64,000 nt of DNA from Fidelibacterota bacterium (GCA_947476275.1 CANJPQ010000017.1:1-64000), one strand, 5' to 3'. Positions 1 to 9,460 are shown, numbered from the stretch's first letter. The notes: a model not told the origin generated them from the sequence alone. Program-made: numbers and translations.

Positions 1-332
1 ATCGCGGGCGACAGGCCCTCGATGGAATCCACATCCGGCTTCTGCATCAGTTCCAGGAACTGACGCGCGTAAGCGGAGAGGGACTCAACGTACCGCCGCT
101 GTCCTTCCGCGTAGATCGTATCGAACGCGAGCGAGGACTTGCCGGAGCCCGAAAGCCCGGTCACCACCACCAGCTTGTTGCGGGGGATGTCGACGTTGAT
201 GTTGCGCAGGTTGTGCTCGCGGGCGCCGCGAACCTTGATGTCTGTGAGCATGGAACTGGCGAGCTTATGAACCTTCGCCGCGCCTGATTTGGCGCTGGGC
301 TGGGGGCCAGATTGAGCGGTGCTGCGGGACAC
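1..332 (-). CDS. uvrA: Excinuclease ABC subunit A, N-terminal part (runs off the left edge)
   Basis: UvrA is the ATP-driven damage-recognition subunit of nucleotide excision repair. The visible N-terminus carries the conserved [15 protein letters not shown] stretch and a Walker A loop ([14 protein letters not shown]), followed by the [19 protein letters not shown] block typical of the family. I chose the GTG at 332 rather than the ATG at 251 because AGAGG lies five bases upstream of the GTG, while nothing resembling a ribosome site precedes the ATG. This adds a 27-residue Ser/Ala/Pro-rich leader, which is not unusual for alphaproteobacterial UvrA. The gene is divergent from ssb with a likely LexA site between them. 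The identity is very secure; the start is probable. Confidence 0.93.
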   Translation of the reverse strand, partial: MSRSTAQSGPQPSAKSGAAKVHKLASSMLTDIKVRGAREHNLRNINVDIPRNKLVVVTGLSGSGKSSLAFDTIYAEGQRRYVESLSAYARQFLELMQKPDVDSIEGLSPA

Positions 333-371
333 GTAAACCTCTTGTATTCGGGCCGGGGATGGCCGATAAAT

Positions 372-386
372 GTTCTCGTTATGTTT
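372..386. promoter_or_regulatory. Candidate LexA (SOS) box, GTTC-N7-GTTT
   Basis: The sequence GTTC-TCGTTAT-GTTT differs at one base from the alphaproteobacterial LexA consensus GTTC-N7-GTTC. It lies about 40 bases upstream of the uvrA start, where a repressor would block the promoter. uvrA is a standard SOS gene, and ssb on the other side is often one as well. The match is seen in the sequence; regulation is inferred. Confidence 0.6.
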
Positions 387-502
387 CCATCACAGGACGC
401 GCCGCCGGTCAAGCGGACCGCGTCCGAAATGTTGATCTAAGTATCTGGAACGCAAGCATTTATCGGCTTGCGACGTGACGTGTGCGACGTCGGAGGCCGG
501 CA

Positions 503-907
503 ATGACATCACAGATAGGGGTTCCGGCGTCAAAGCGAAAGCGCAGCGCGGTGAAAACCCTGATGTCTGCGTGGCCGGCAGAAAACGTTACCGCGTATTC
601 ACCGCGTATTTACGCGGTGGCAGGACGGCGAAAATTTCGCGTTCATGTCGCGTCCTGCCTGGGCCGCATCGCCGCGGTCATGGCGGCCATGCTTTTGCTC
701 GGCGGTGCGTCGTTTGCGGCGGAGCCGTCCTTGCCTGTGGACAAGTTCGCCGCGAAGACCGCCGGCAAGTTGCCGACCTGGCAGAGTCATGCGCGCAAGG
801 GCACCAAAGGCGGCAAATGGAACGCCAAATGCGCGGCAGGCAAATCGTCCGCGCGAAACAATCCACATAAGGCGGCGATACATCCGCCGGCGTGTACGAG
901 GCTTTGA
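503..907 (+). CDS. Small hypothetical protein with an internal hydrophobic segment
   Basis: A 134-residue frame starts at an ATG six bases after a good GGAGG (491-495). The first ~55 residues are basic. They are followed by a hydrophobic stretch (residues about 57-73, IAAVMAAMLLLGGASFA) ending in an AxA-like cleavage site, then a Lys/Ala/Gly-rich tail with WNAKCAAGK. It could be a secreted basic peptide with an over-long leader, or the true start could be one of the Met codons within the hydrophobic segment. I recognise no family. Overlapping alternative frames are also open here because of the high GC, so reality of the gene is uncertain. Confidence 0.4.
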   Translation: MTSQIGVPASKRKRSAVKTLMSAWPAENVTAYSPRIYAVAGRRKFRVHVASCLGRIAAVMAAMLLLGGASFAAEPSLPVDKFAAKTAGKLPTWQSHARKGTKGGKWNAKCAAGKSSARNNPHKAAIHPPACTRL

Positions 908-969
908 TTTAGGGGACCGGGTCGTTATGGTACGCCCCAATCGTGATTTGAATTCGAGTGGAGAGGCCC

Positions 970-1494
970 ATGGCCGGTAGCGTCAACAAAGTCATTCTCA
1001 TCGGCAATCTGGGCCGCGATCCCGAAGTGCGCACGCTTCAGAACGGCAACAAGGTGGCGAACCTCAATCTCGCCACGTCGGAGTCATGGAAAGACAAATC
1101 CTCAGGCGAGCGTAAGGAAAAGACCGAATGGCACCGTGTGGTGATTTTCGGTCAGCTCGCCGACATCGCTGAGAAGTACCTGAAAAAGGGCTCGAAGGTG
1201 TACGTGTCGGGCTCCCTGCAGACCCGCAAGTGGACCGATCAATCCGGCGCCGAGAAGTACACCACAGAAGTCGTGCTGCAAGGCTACGGCGGCGAACTCA
1301 CCATGCTCGACGGCAAGGGTGGCGGCGGCGGTGGTGGCGGCGGCGGTGGCATGGGCGACGACGGCCCGTCCGGCGGCTGGGATTCAGGCGATGAGGGCGG
1401 TGGCGGCGGGGGTCGTTCCGGCGGCGGTGCCCGCTCCGGCGGCGGTGGCCGCAGCACATCCAAAAGCGATCTCGACGACGACATCCCGTTCTAG
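970..1494 (+). CDS. ssb: Single-stranded DNA-binding protein
   Basis: SSB coats single-stranded DNA in replication, recombination and repair and recruits partners through its C-terminal tip. The 174-residue product has an OB fold in residues 1-115 ([17 protein letters not shown] at the start, then [28 protein letters not shown]). A very glycine-rich linker of about 45 residues follows, ending in the acidic tip DLDDDIPF, a complete partner-binding motif. The ATG at 970 is preceded by GGAGAGG; an in-frame GTG at 958 is less likely. It is divergent from uvrA, an arrangement common in alphaproteobacteria, and may share the LexA site at 372-386. Confidence 0.97.
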   Translation: MAGSVNKVILIGNLGRDPEVRTLQNGNKVANLNLATSESWKDKSSGERKEKTEWHRVVIFGQLADIAEKYLKKGSKVYVSGSLQTRKWTDQSGAEKYTTEVVLQGYGGELTMLDGKGGGGGGGGGGGMGDDGPSGGWDSGDEGGGGGGRSGGGARSGGGGRSTSKSDLDDDIPF

Positions 1495-1515
1495 GCAGCG
1501 GGCGTCACCCGGCGC

Positions 1516-2400
1516 ATGGACATACCCGATATCCAGGCGATCAACCGGGCGACCGAAGCCAAGATTGCGGCACGACAACCCGGCGATCCGGATTTCGCGC
1601 CCGAGGCAGTCCCGTACTACGGCTACGTCAGGCTCGACCGCTTCGAATGTCCGCCGTTCGTGATGTTCACGAACAATGACTCGCCGGTGGTCACGCACTA
1701 CCTGTGCTCCGGCACGTTCGAACCGCAATCCTTGAGGCTTTGGTGCCGATTGGCACGCGCGGCGTCCGGTATCGTCGACATCGGCGCGAACGTCGGGATC
1801 TACAGTCTTTGCGCGGCGAAGATGCGCCCTGACCTGCCGGTCCATGCCTTTGAGCCCAATCCTTATGCATTCGCGCGGCTGCGCTTGAACAAATACATCA
1901 ATGAACTCCCGAACATCGTCGAGCATGCCGAAGCGATCGGAATGAACGACGGCATCGCCGGGTTCGGGTGGCACGTAAAGCCTGGCGGAAATATTTCGTC
2001 CGGAGCCGGCTTCGGCGGCTACGGCATGGAGCAGACGGAGAAAGCCGCGGTGCGGACGGTCGTGCTCGACAACAGCGGCATCGCCGAAACCCTGGGCGAA
2101 CGCGCCCTGATCAAGATTGACGTCGAAGGCGCCGAGAGCATCGTTTTCAACGCCATGCGCAACGTGATCGCCCGGAAGCCTGATATTATTCTTGAGACGT
2201 TCGATCGGAAGAACTGCGACGAGATCAACCGAAGTCTTCTTCCGCTTGGTTACAGAGTCTATCTGATCAACGAACACACAAGTCAACTTGAGCCCCGGGA
2301 TGCGCTCCAGCCGGCGTCCGTGCAGGCCTCTCACAACAACTTCAATCAGTTCATCACGACGCGGCCTGCCGCGGACATCGATGCACTGATGAAGTGGTGA
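1516..2400 (+). CDS. FkbM-family SAM-dependent methyltransferase, copy 1
   Basis: A 294-residue protein of the FkbM O-methyltransferase family, which methylates hydroxyls on sugars, lipids or secondary metabolites using S-adenosylmethionine. The SAM-binding motif DIGANVGIYS is at residues 88-97, an acidic motif II follows (VHAFEPNPYAFARL), and the family-typical IKIDVEGAE is near residue 200. It begins 22 bases after ssb, and its neighbour at 2408 is a close paralogue with the same motifs in the same positions, so this is a tandem duplication. There is no signal peptide, so it is probably cytoplasmic. The substrate cannot be read from the sequence. Confidence 0.85.
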   Translation: MDIPDIQAINRATEAKIAARQPGDPDFAPEAVPYYGYVRLDRFECPPFVMFTNNDSPVVTHYLCSGTFEPQSLRLWCRLARAASGIVDIGANVGIYSLCAAKMRPDLPVHAFEPNPYAFARLRLNKYINELPNIVEHAEAIGMNDGIAGFGWHVKPGGNISSGAGFGGYGMEQTEKAAVRTVVLDNSGIAETLGERALIKIDVEGAESIVFNAMRNVIARKPDIILETFDRKNCDEINRSLLPLGYRVYLINEHTSQLEPRDALQPASVQASHNNFNQFITTRPAADIDALMKW

Positions 2401-2407
2401 ACGCGTG

Positions 2408-3292
2408 ATGACCCTCGACGAGATCGAAGCCATCAACGCCGAGACCCGGCGCACGATCGCGGCGGCGGGCGGCAATCTTGCTCTGCTCGCCGAGGCGTCG
2501 CTGCCGTACTATGGCTACGTGGAAGTCGACTTTCCCGAGTGTCCGCGGATCGTGATGTTCACCAACAACGATGCGCCGGGCATCAGCAGTGCCATGCGCG
2601 GCGCATTCGAGCCGCACTCGATGAAGGTATGGGCCCGTCTGTGCCGCGGCGCTACGGGCATCCTCGATATCGGCGCAAACGTGGGCATCTACAGCCTGTG
2701 CGCCGCGCGCGTGCGGCCCGACCTGACGGTTCACGCCTACGAGCCGAATCCCTATGCCTATGCGCGGCTGCGCGTTCACAAGGTCATCAACGCCCTCGAC
2801 AATATCGTCGAACATCAAGTCGCCATAGGCCCGGAAGACGGCATGGCCGGCTTTGGCTGGGTCGTCAAGCCAGGCGGCAATATCGCCTCAGGCGGCGGAT
2901 TTAGTCACTATCACAAAGGAGTGCGCAAGGAGCGACTGCTGGTGCAGGTGGTCAATCTCGACCGCAGCGGGATCGCGCCGACACTCGGCGCCCGGCCCTT
3001 GGTGAAGATCGACGTCGAAGGTGCAGAAGGTATCGTCATCGATGCGATGAAGGAGACCATCGGCCTGCGGCCTGATATGATTTTGGAGACGTTCAACAAG
3101 GAAACGTGCGATGCGCTCAACGCACAATTCCTGCCGCTCGGGTATCGCGTCTACCGTATCCGGGAGAAAGCCGGCGCGCTGGACCTGGCGGACGGCCTGG
3201 TCGCGGCGGACATGAATGATCCACTTGCGGATTTCAATCACCTCCTCACGACCCGGCCGGCGTCGGAGATCGAAACCCTGATGCGCGCCTAA
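2408..3292 (+). CDS. FkbM-family SAM-dependent methyltransferase, copy 2
   Basis: A tandem paralogue of the preceding gene, starting seven bases after its stop codon, so almost certainly co-transcribed. It keeps the same order of blocks: an N-terminal segment with YYGYV and MFTNND, DIGANVGIYS (SAM motif I), VHAYEPNPYAYARL, PGGNIASGGG, VKIDVEGAE, and the closing TTRPASEIE. Both copies are full length and their motifs are intact, so neither is an obvious pseudogene. They may act on different hydroxyls of one product. A GTG directly before the ATG (2405) is an equally possible start. Confidence 0.85.
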   Translation: MTLDEIEAINAETRRTIAAAGGNLALLAEASLPYYGYVEVDFPECPRIVMFTNNDAPGISSAMRGAFEPHSMKVWARLCRGATGILDIGANVGIYSLCAARVRPDLTVHAYEPNPYAYARLRVHKVINALDNIVEHQVAIGPEDGMAGFGWVVKPGGNIASGGGFSHYHKGVRKERLLVQVVNLDRSGIAPTLGARPLVKIDVEGAEGIVIDAMKETIGLRPDMILETFNKETCDALNAQFLPLGYRVYRIREKAGALDLADGLVAADMNDPLADFNHLLTTRPASEIETLMRA

Positions 3293-3297
3293 GGTCG

Positions 3298-4350
3298 ATG
3301 TCGGTGGAGAAATTCCTCGACCGTCTCAAACTCAGGCATCCGATTATCCAAGCGCCAATGGGCGGGTTCACGACGCCCCGGCTGGTGGCCGCGGTCACCA
3401 ACGGCGGCGCGCTTGGCTCCATCGGCGCGCCGTACTTCTCGCCGGACCAGATCGCGCGTGAGATCGCCGAAGTGCGCGCGCTGACCACGGGCACGTTCGG
3501 CATCAACGTGTTCGCTGGCGGCTACGCGACAGAGAACACCGTCGATCCCGCGCCGATGCTGAAGCTGCTCGGCGACATTCACGATGAACTCGGGCTTCCG
3601 GCGCCATCAATGCCGCCGCTCGGCAAGAATCCGGTCAGCGCGCAGATCGACGCCGTCGTCGCCGCGCGGCCGCCAGTCTTCAGCTTCGCGTTCGGCATTC
3701 CGCCCGAAGGAGATCTGCAGAAGGTTCGCGACGCCGGTATCTTTATCATCGGCACCGCGACGAACCTCGACGAGGCGTGCGCCCTCGAGAACGCCGGTGT
3801 GAACGCGATCGCCGCGCAAGGCGGCGAAGCCGGCGCGCATCGCGGCACGTTCCTCGGGCGGTTCGAGGATGCGATGATGCCGACCCTCGACCTCGTTGAG
3901 GCGATCACCAAGACCGTTTCGCTGCCGGTGATCGCGGCAGGTGGATTGATGGATGGCGCCGATATCGCCGCGGCGCTCAAGCGCGGCGCGGTCGCCGGCC
4001 AACTCGGCACGGCCTTTCTGTGCTGCCCCGAAGCCGGGACGGCGCCGACGCACCGTCAGGCACTGTTAGCGGCACAAGCGGACACGACCCGGGTCACGCG
4101 CGCCTACTCCGGCCGCAATGCCCGCGGTTTGGTCACCGCCTTCATGGAACGGGTCGATCCGCGACCGGACATGATCCTGCCGTTTCCGCTCCAGAACGAT
4201 CTCACCAGACCCATGCGCGGTGCCGCTACGAAGGCCGGGGATGCGCGATTCCTGTCCTTATGGGCGGGACAGGGGGTGGCGCGCTGCCGCGCGCTGCCTG
4301 CCGCGGATTTGATCGCGGCGCTTGCCGCGGAGCTCGCCGCCGCCGGGTAA
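3298..4350 (+). CDS. Nitronate monooxygenase / 2-nitropropane dioxygenase family flavoenzyme
   Basis: A 350-residue TIM-barrel flavoprotein of the FMN-dependent nitronate monooxygenase family, which oxidises alkyl nitronates to carbonyl compounds and nitrite. Seen in order: IIQAPMGG near the N-terminus (FMN site), TFGINVF, the GGEAGAHRG block containing the catalytic-type histidine, VIAAGGLMDG and QLGTAFL (phosphate-binding end of the barrel). It begins five bases after the second FkbM gene and probably belongs to the same transcript. A role in protection against nitro compounds is usual for the family; nothing here defines the substrate. Confidence 0.85.
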   Translation: MSVEKFLDRLKLRHPIIQAPMGGFTTPRLVAAVTNGGALGSIGAPYFSPDQIAREIAEVRALTTGTFGINVFAGGYATENTVDPAPMLKLLGDIHDELGLPAPSMPPLGKNPVSAQIDAVVAARPPVFSFAFGIPPEGDLQKVRDAGIFIIGTATNLDEACALENAGVNAIAAQGGEAGAHRGTFLGRFEDAMMPTLDLVEAITKTVSLPVIAAGGLMDGADIAAALKRGAVAGQLGTAFLCCPEAGTAPTHRQALLAAQADTTRVTRAYSGRNARGLVTAFMERVDPRPDMILPFPLQNDLTRPMRGAATKAGDARFLSLWAGQGVARCRALPAADLIAALAAELAAAG

Positions 4351-4544
4351 TGCTGCGCTGCACAATTTCGCTCCCGCCCAGGGTGTCGTGAGGCCGCTGG
4401 AGCTGGTGCCTATTTCGCTGTCCGGACGGCCGGCTACTAAGGCCCGAGTCTCCCCCAAAATGTAGCGATCCGGCCTGAAGGTCGCTGCCAACGAAAGGAC
4501 GGCTTCGGCCGGGGGGAAACACTGGTCAGGGAGTAGCTCTTTAA

Positions 4545-4575
4545 TTGACTGTAATAAAAAGATTATTTTTACAAT
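4545..4575 (+). promoter_or_regulatory. Candidate housekeeping promoter upstream of gyrA
   Basis: Within the 437-base gap before gyrA lies an AT-rich island with TTGACT (4545-4550), a 17-base spacer and TTTACA (4568-4573); TACAAT at 4570 is an alternative -10 with a 19-base spacer. The same bases (4551-4574) form an imperfect AT-rich dyad, TGTAA...TTACA, that could be an operator. Upstream of it (4351-4544) I see nothing recognisable. Confidence 0.4.
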
Positions 4576-4581
4576 GCCGAC

Positions 4582-4694
4582 GCTAAAAGGTCGCGCGTTC
4601 TGCTGCGATTGGCTGGCTCAGCGTTGCATTGAGGCGGCTGGTGCATTCTGCTAGATTTTGCGGGTATCGCGGGCGGTGTTCTTCGCCCTTTTTT
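4582..4694 (+). ncRNA. Possible small RNA or attenuated gyrA leader
   Basis: A transcript starting from the promoter at 4545-4575 would run about 110 bases before meeting a hairpin followed by six Ts (4671-4694), which lies upstream of gyrA rather than after a gene. A promoter plus a short stretch plus an intrinsic terminator is the layout of a small RNA gene or of a leader with regulated termination. I recognise no known RNA family. The transcript boundaries are inferred. Confidence 0.3.
4671..4694 (+). terminator. Intrinsic terminator in the gyrA leader
   Basis: GGGCG pairs with CGCCC across an 8-base loop and is followed directly by TTTTTT. It is about 95 bases upstream of the gyrA start. 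A second short hairpin, GGTGC-GCT-GCACC, lies at 4735-4747. Confidence 0.5.
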
Positions 4695-4787
4695 GGACCC
4701 TTTTAGAAAGATTTCAGGCCCCTCTGTGCGGATTGGTGCGCTGCACCATAACCGGTCGGGTCGAGGTCTTTTGTGTGAGTCACGCCT

Positions 4788-7595
4788 TTGAGTGAAGTAT
4801 CTCCCGTCTTGACCCCTCAATCAGCCTCCGGTGCCGGGCAGGAGCCTCCGAAAGGGCCTCCGGGCGGCCAGGGCACTGGGGGGCCGGGCGACGGCTTCGA
4901 CACCGCCCCGGTCACCATCGAAGACGAGATGCGCAAGAGCTACCTCGATTACGCCATGAGCGTGATCGTCAGCCGCGCGCTGCCAGACGTGCGCGACGGC
5001 CTGAAGCCGGTCCATCGGCGCATCCTCTATTCGATGAAAGAGAACGGGTTCGAGTTCAATAAACCGTTCCGCAAGTCGGCGCGCATCGTCGGTGACGTGA
5101 TGGGTAAGTATCACCCCCACGGCGATCAGGCGATCTACGACGCCATGGTGCGCATGGCGCAGGAATTCTCCATGCGCGTGCCGTTGATCGACGGCCAGGG
5201 CAACTTCGGCTCGATGGACGGCGATCCCGCTGCGGCGATGCGCTACACCGAAGCGCGTCTGGCGAAACCAGCGCACAGCCTGCTGGATGACATCGACAAG
5301 GAAACGGTCGATTTTCAGGCCAATTACGACGAAAGCGTTTTCGAACCAAAGATTCTGCCGGCGCGCTTCCCCAATCTTCTGGTCAACGGCGCCGGCGGTA
5401 TCGCCGTCGGTATGGCCACCAACATCCCGCCGCATAACTTGGGCGAGGTGATAGATGCGTGCTGTGCGCTGATCGACGACCCGCTGACCACGGACGAGAA
5501 GCTGATGGAGATCGTGCCGGGTCCGGACTTCCCGACCGGCGGCATCATTCTCGGCCAAGCTGGCAGCCGCGCCGCGATGATGACCGGCCGCGGCTCGGTC
5601 GTGATGCGCGGGCGCGTCAACATCGAGCCGATGGGCAAGGATCGCGAAGCCATCATCGTCACCGAGATCCCGTATCAGGTGAACAAGGCGTCGATGATCG
5701 AGAAGCTCGCAGAACTGGTGCGCGAAAAGCGCATCGAGGGCATCTCGGAACTGCGCGATGAATCCGACCGTCACGGCGTGCGCGTCGTGATCGAGGTCAA
5801 GCGCGACGCCATGGCCGATGTCGTGCTGAACCAGCTCTATAAGTTCACGCCGCTTCAGACGTCCTTCGGCGTCAATATGCTGGCGATCAACGGTGGCCGT
5901 CCGGAATTGATGACGCTGAAGCAGATCCTGCAGGCGTTCATCGCTTTCCGCGAGGAAGTGATCCGTCGCCGCACGGTGTATCTGCTGGGCCAGGCGCGCA
6001 ATCGTGCGCACACATTGGTCGGCCTCGCGATTGCCGTCGCTAACTTGGACGAAGTGATCGCGCTGATCCGTGCCGCCCCGGATCCGAATACCGCCCGCGA
6101 GCAGTTGATGGCGCGGGATTGGCCGGCGAGCGATGTCGAGCCGCTTGTGGCATTGATCGACGAACCGGATCGGAAGGTCATCAACGGTGCTTATCGCCTG
6201 TCGGAAATCCAGGCGAAGGCCATTCTGGATCTGCGCTTGCATCGCCTCACGGGCCTAGAGCGCGACAAGCTCCATAGCGAGTTGAAGGAAATCGGCGGCG
6301 AGATCGCCAGCTACCTGGACATCCTTCGCAGCCGTGCGCGCCTGTATCAGATTATGCGCGACGAGCTTGTGGAGATGAAGACCGAGTACGCCACGCCGCG
6401 GCGCACTTCGATCGAAGAGCTCGAGTTCGAGACCGACATCGAGGACCTGATACAGCGTGAGGACATGGTCGTCACGGTCACAAGTGCCGGCTGGATCAAG
6501 CGTGTGCCGTTATCGATCTATCGCGCCCAGCGCCGTGGCGGTAAAGGCCGCGCGGGCATGGCGACGAAGGAAGAGGATTTCGTCACCGCGCTCTACGTGG
6601 TGAACACGCATACGCCGGTGCTGTTCTTCTCGACCTCCGGCATGGTGTACGTGTTGAAGGTTTACAAGCTGCCGCAGGGCACGCCGCAGAGCCGCGGCAA
6701 GGCCATGGTCAATCTGTTGCCGCTGAAGGAAGGCGAGACGATCTCCACCGTCATGCCGCTGCCGGAAGACGAAAGCACCTGGGGTCAATTGAACGTCATG
6801 TTCGCCACCGCATCTGGCAACGTGCGCCGCAACGACTTGTCGGACTTCACCAACGTCATGCGCAACGGCAAGATCGCGATGAAGTTGGAGACGGACGAGC
6901 AGGGTCGTGCCGACCGCCTCATCGGCGTCATGCCCTGCGACGCCAACAACGACGTGCTGCTGTCGACCCGCGACGGCAAGTGCATCCGCTTCACGGTCGA
7001 CGATGTGCGTGTGTTCGCCGGGCGCTCCTCCGTGGGCGTGCGCGGGATCAAGCTTGGCGACGGCGACGAAGTCATTTCCATGTCGATCCTCAAGCACGTG
7101 GACTTCGATACCGAGACCCGCGACGCCTATATGCGCATGCAGCGCAAGCTGCGCGGTGGCGACGAAGCCGAAGAAACCAATGGTGACGAGGCCCCCGCGA
7201 CCGTCACCAAGGCGCTTACGGATGAGGAATTCAAACGCTTCGCCGACAACGAAGAGTTCGTGCTCACATGCACCAACAAGGGATTCGGCAAACGGACCTC
7301 GGCGTACGAGTACCGCATCACCGGCCGCGGCGGCCAGGGCATCGTTTCGATCGCCACCAGCAAGCGCAATGGCCACGTTGTGGCGTCGTTCCCAGTCGCG
7401 CAGACCGACCAGGTGATGATGATCACCGACCAGGGACGCCTGATCCGCATTCCGATTGATGGCGTACGCGTCGCCGGTCGCGCAACGCAAGGCGTGACGT
7501 TGTTCGCCACAGGCGACGAAGAGTCCGTGACGTCGGTGGCCCACCTGTCACTCGATGATGAAAACGGCCAGGGCGAAGCCGAGACGGCATCTTAA
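4788..7595 (+). CDS. gyrA: DNA gyrase subunit A
   Basis: GyrA is the DNA-breaking and rejoining subunit of gyrase and acts with GyrB to introduce negative supercoils. The 935-residue protein has the winged-helix and tower region with catalytic Tyr153 (AMRYTEARL), and a C-terminal beta-pinwheel with the GyrA-box-like QRRGGKGR. The TTG at 4788 is used because an in-frame stop lies at 4776; the resulting ~45-residue Gly/Pro-rich N-terminal extension is typical for alphaproteobacteria, but the ribosome site is weak. An acidic insert near residue 790 ([11 protein letters not shown]) is also seen in relatives. In the quinolone-determining region, GDQAIYDA has Gln114 at the place of E. coli Ser83, which is unusual. 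Confidence 0.97.
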   Translation: MSEVSPVLTPQSASGAGQEPPKGPPGGQGTGGPGDGFDTAPVTIEDEMRKSYLDYAMSVIVSRALPDVRDGLKPVHRRILYSMKENGFEFNKPFRKSARIVGDVMGKYHPHGDQAIYDAMVRMAQEFSMRVPLIDGQGNFGSMDGDPAAAMRYTEARLAKPAHSLLDDIDKETVDFQANYDESVFEPKILPARFPNLLVNGAGGIAVGMATNIPPHNLGEVIDACCALIDDPLTTDEKLMEIVPGPDFPTGGIILGQAGSRAAMMTGRGSVVMRGRVNIEPMGKDREAIIVTEIPYQVNKASMIEKLAELVREKRIEGISELRDESDRHGVRVVIEVKRDAMADVVLNQLYKFTPLQTSFGVNMLAINGGRPELMTLKQILQAFIAFREEVIRRRTVYLLGQARNRAHTLVGLAIAVANLDEVIALIRAAPDPNTAREQLMARDWPASDVEPLVALIDEPDRKVINGAYRLSEIQAKAILDLRLHRLTGLERDKLHSELKEIGGEIASYLDILRSRARLYQIMRDELVEMKTEYATPRRTSIEELEFETDIEDLIQREDMVVTVTSAGWIKRVPLSIYRAQRRGGKGRAGMATKEEDFVTALYVVNTHTPVLFFSTSGMVYVLKVYKLPQGTPQSRGKAMVNLLPLKEGETISTVMPLPEDESTWGQLNVMFATASGNVRRNDLSDFTNVMRNGKIAMKLETDEQGRADRLIGVMPCDANNDVLLSTRDGKCIRFTVDDVRVFAGRSSVGVRGIKLGDGDEVISMSILKHVDFDTETRDAYMRMQRKLRGGDEAEETNGDEAPATVTKALTDEEFKRFADNEEFVLTCTNKGFGKRTSAYEYRITGRGGQGIVSIATSKRNGHVVASFPVAQTDQVMMITDQGRLIRIPIDGVRVAGRATQGVTLFATGDEESVTSVAHLSLDDENGQGEAETAS

Positions 7596-7618
7596 GCGCG
7601 CGCTGGAAGGGAATTTCC

Positions 7619-8146
7619 ATGGCTAAGAAGCCAGTACAGCCGGCGAGCGGTCGCTATCGTGTCGGCGTCTACCCAGGCACCTTCGATCCTGTGACCAATG
7701 GCCACCTGGATATCATCGGTCGTGCGGTGAAGGTGGTGGACAAGCTGGTCGTGGGCGTCGCGGTCAATGCGGGCAAGGGGCCGCTGTTCACGCTCAAAGA
7801 GCGCGTTGAGATGTGCCGCAAGGAAGTCGCGGCCCTAAAGCTGACTGTGCCTGTAGAGATCGTACCGTTCGACACCTTGCTGATGGATTTCGTGGTGAGT
7901 CTGAATGCGACGGTGATCATCCGTGGCCTGCGGGCCGTGTCGGACTTCGAGTACGAGTTCCAGATGGCCGGCATGAACGCCCGGCTCAATGCCAGGGTCG
8001 AGACCATGTTCCTGATGGCTTCGGAACGGAACCAGTTCATCTCCTCACGCTTTGTCAAAGAGATCGCCCGCCTCGGCGGGGACATCTCGACCTTTGTGCC
8101 GAACGGCGTGAATCGGCGCGTGCGCGCCCGCTACAAACTCGGCTGA
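7619..8146 (+). CDS. coaD: Phosphopantetheine adenylyltransferase
   Basis: CoaD transfers AMP from ATP to 4'-phosphopantetheine, the penultimate step of coenzyme A synthesis. The product is 175 residues, slightly longer than usual because of a short N-terminal extension. It has the nucleotidyltransferase signature TFDPVTNGH (residues 21-29), the IIRGLRAVSDFEYEFQMAGMN block that binds substrate, and FISSRFVKEIARLGGD near the C-terminus, which belongs to the ATP site. It starts 23 bases after gyrA with a strong GGAAGGGAA ribosome site, so co-transcription is likely. The gyrA-coaD neighbourhood is conserved in alphaproteobacteria. Confidence 0.96.
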   Translation: MAKKPVQPASGRYRVGVYPGTFDPVTNGHLDIIGRAVKVVDKLVVGVAVNAGKGPLFTLKERVEMCRKEVAALKLTVPVEIVPFDTLLMDFVVSLNATVIIRGLRAVSDFEYEFQMAGMNARLNARVETMFLMASERNQFISSRFVKEIARLGGDISTFVPNGVNRRVRARYKLG

Positions 8147-8155
8147 GCGCATCTC

Positions 8156-9382
8156 ATGCAGCGTGTCGTCCCTGAGGCCGTCGGCCTGTCGTCGGCACGC
8201 CTTTCCGCCATCGACCGGTTCCTGAAGGAACGCTACGTCCACGTCGGTAAGCTGCCGCATGTGCAGTTGCTGGTCGCACGTAAAGACCGCGTCGTTCACA
8301 ACACGGCGCAGGGATTGGCCGACGTGGCGCGGAAGCGGCCATTGGCCGACAATGCGCTATATCGCATCTACTCGATGACCAAGCCGATCACCTCCGTCGC
8401 GTTCATGATGTTGGTGGAGGAGGGGCGCACGTCGCTCGACGAGCCGGTTCACCGCATCATTCCCGAATGGCGGAACTTACGCGTCTTTACAGGCGGGGCC
8501 GACGGCGCCTTCGAGACGCGGCCGACCGCGGCGCCGATGCGTATGATCGACCTGCTGCGGCATACGTCGGGGCTTACCTACGGGTTCCAGGCGCGTACAC
8601 CGGTTGACGCGGTGTATCGCAAGCGCGGGATCGCGCACCTGCCTGTCGTGTCGTTACCTGAAATGATCACAGCGCTGAACGACGTGCCGCTCGAGTTCTC
8701 GCCTGGGGAAGCCTGGAATTATTCGGTGTCGACCGATGTGGTGGGCTACATCGTCGAAAAGATATCGGGCAAGCCGCTTGCCGACTTCCTTCGCGAGCGG
8801 ATCTTCACGCCGCTTGGGATGAACGATACCGGTTTTCAGGTCGCTGCCGAAGAGGCAGATCGTCTGACCGCCTGTTATGAGTTCGCCAAGGGCGGCATGG
8901 CCCTGCAGGACGATCCGGCGACGAGCCCATTCCTCGAGCCGGCGCAGTTCGTCTCCGGCGGTGGCGGGCTGGTCTCGTCGGCACAGGACTACCTCAAATT
9001 TTGTCGCATGCTGATCGGCGGCGGCGCCGTCGACGGCGTGCGTCTGTTGAGTCCCAAAACGGTCGCTTTCATGAGCGCCAACCATTTGCCCGGCGGCGGG
9101 ACCCTGGCGGGTTTGTCGCGCTCCATGTTCAGCGAATCTACCAACGACGGCGTCGGCTTCGGGCTGGGCGTGGCCGTAACCGTCGATCCGGTGCGCACGC
9201 TTCTGCCGGGCACGGCGGGTGATTTCTATTGGGGTGGGATGGCGTCGACCTATTTTTGGGTCGATCCGCGGGAGGAATTGATCGTCATCTTCATGACCCA
9301 GCTTTTGCCGTCATCCGCCTACGCCATCCGCCGCGAGCTGCGTGGGATGGTTTATGCAGCCTTTACGGAGAGCTTCGCCTGA
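8156..9382 (+). CDS. Serine hydrolase of the class C beta-lactamase / esterase EstB family
   Basis: A 408-residue protein with a penicillin-binding-protein fold. The SxxK nucleophile motif is SMTK (residues 73-76), following LYRIY. The second motif is Tyr189 in WNYSVSTDVVG, as in EstB-type esterases, where Tyr replaces the canonical YxN arrangement. The HTSGLTYGF block is also family-typical. No signal peptide is seen, which argues for a cytoplasmic esterase rather than a periplasmic beta-lactamase. It starts nine bases after coaD. The substrate is unknown; short-chain ester hydrolysis is the likeliest activity. Confidence 0.85.
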   Translation: MQRVVPEAVGLSSARLSAIDRFLKERYVHVGKLPHVQLLVARKDRVVHNTAQGLADVARKRPLADNALYRIYSMTKPITSVAFMMLVEEGRTSLDEPVHRIIPEWRNLRVFTGGADGAFETRPTAAPMRMIDLLRHTSGLTYGFQARTPVDAVYRKRGIAHLPVVSLPEMITALNDVPLEFSPGEAWNYSVSTDVVGYIVEKISGKPLADFLRERIFTPLGMNDTGFQVAAEEADRLTACYEFAKGGMALQDDPATSPFLEPAQFVSGGGGLVSSAQDYLKFCRMLIGGGAVDGVRLLSPKTVAFMSANHLPGGGTLAGLSRSMFSESTNDGVGFGLGVAVTVDPVRTLLPGTAGDFYWGGMASTYFWVDPREELIVIFMTQLLPSSAYAIRRELRGMVYAAFTESFA

Positions 9383-9460
9383 CGCCCAGCCGCGCGTGCG
9401 TTGCGCTTCCGCCGCCGGGCCGCTAAGACTGTGCCCCCACCCGAGTGCCAGGATCCCCCA

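Noticed and set aside
4821-6242. A 473-codon minus-strand frame inside gyrA
   Set aside because: It is antisense to well-conserved GyrA sequence with His-rich, low-complexity composition typical of shadow frames.
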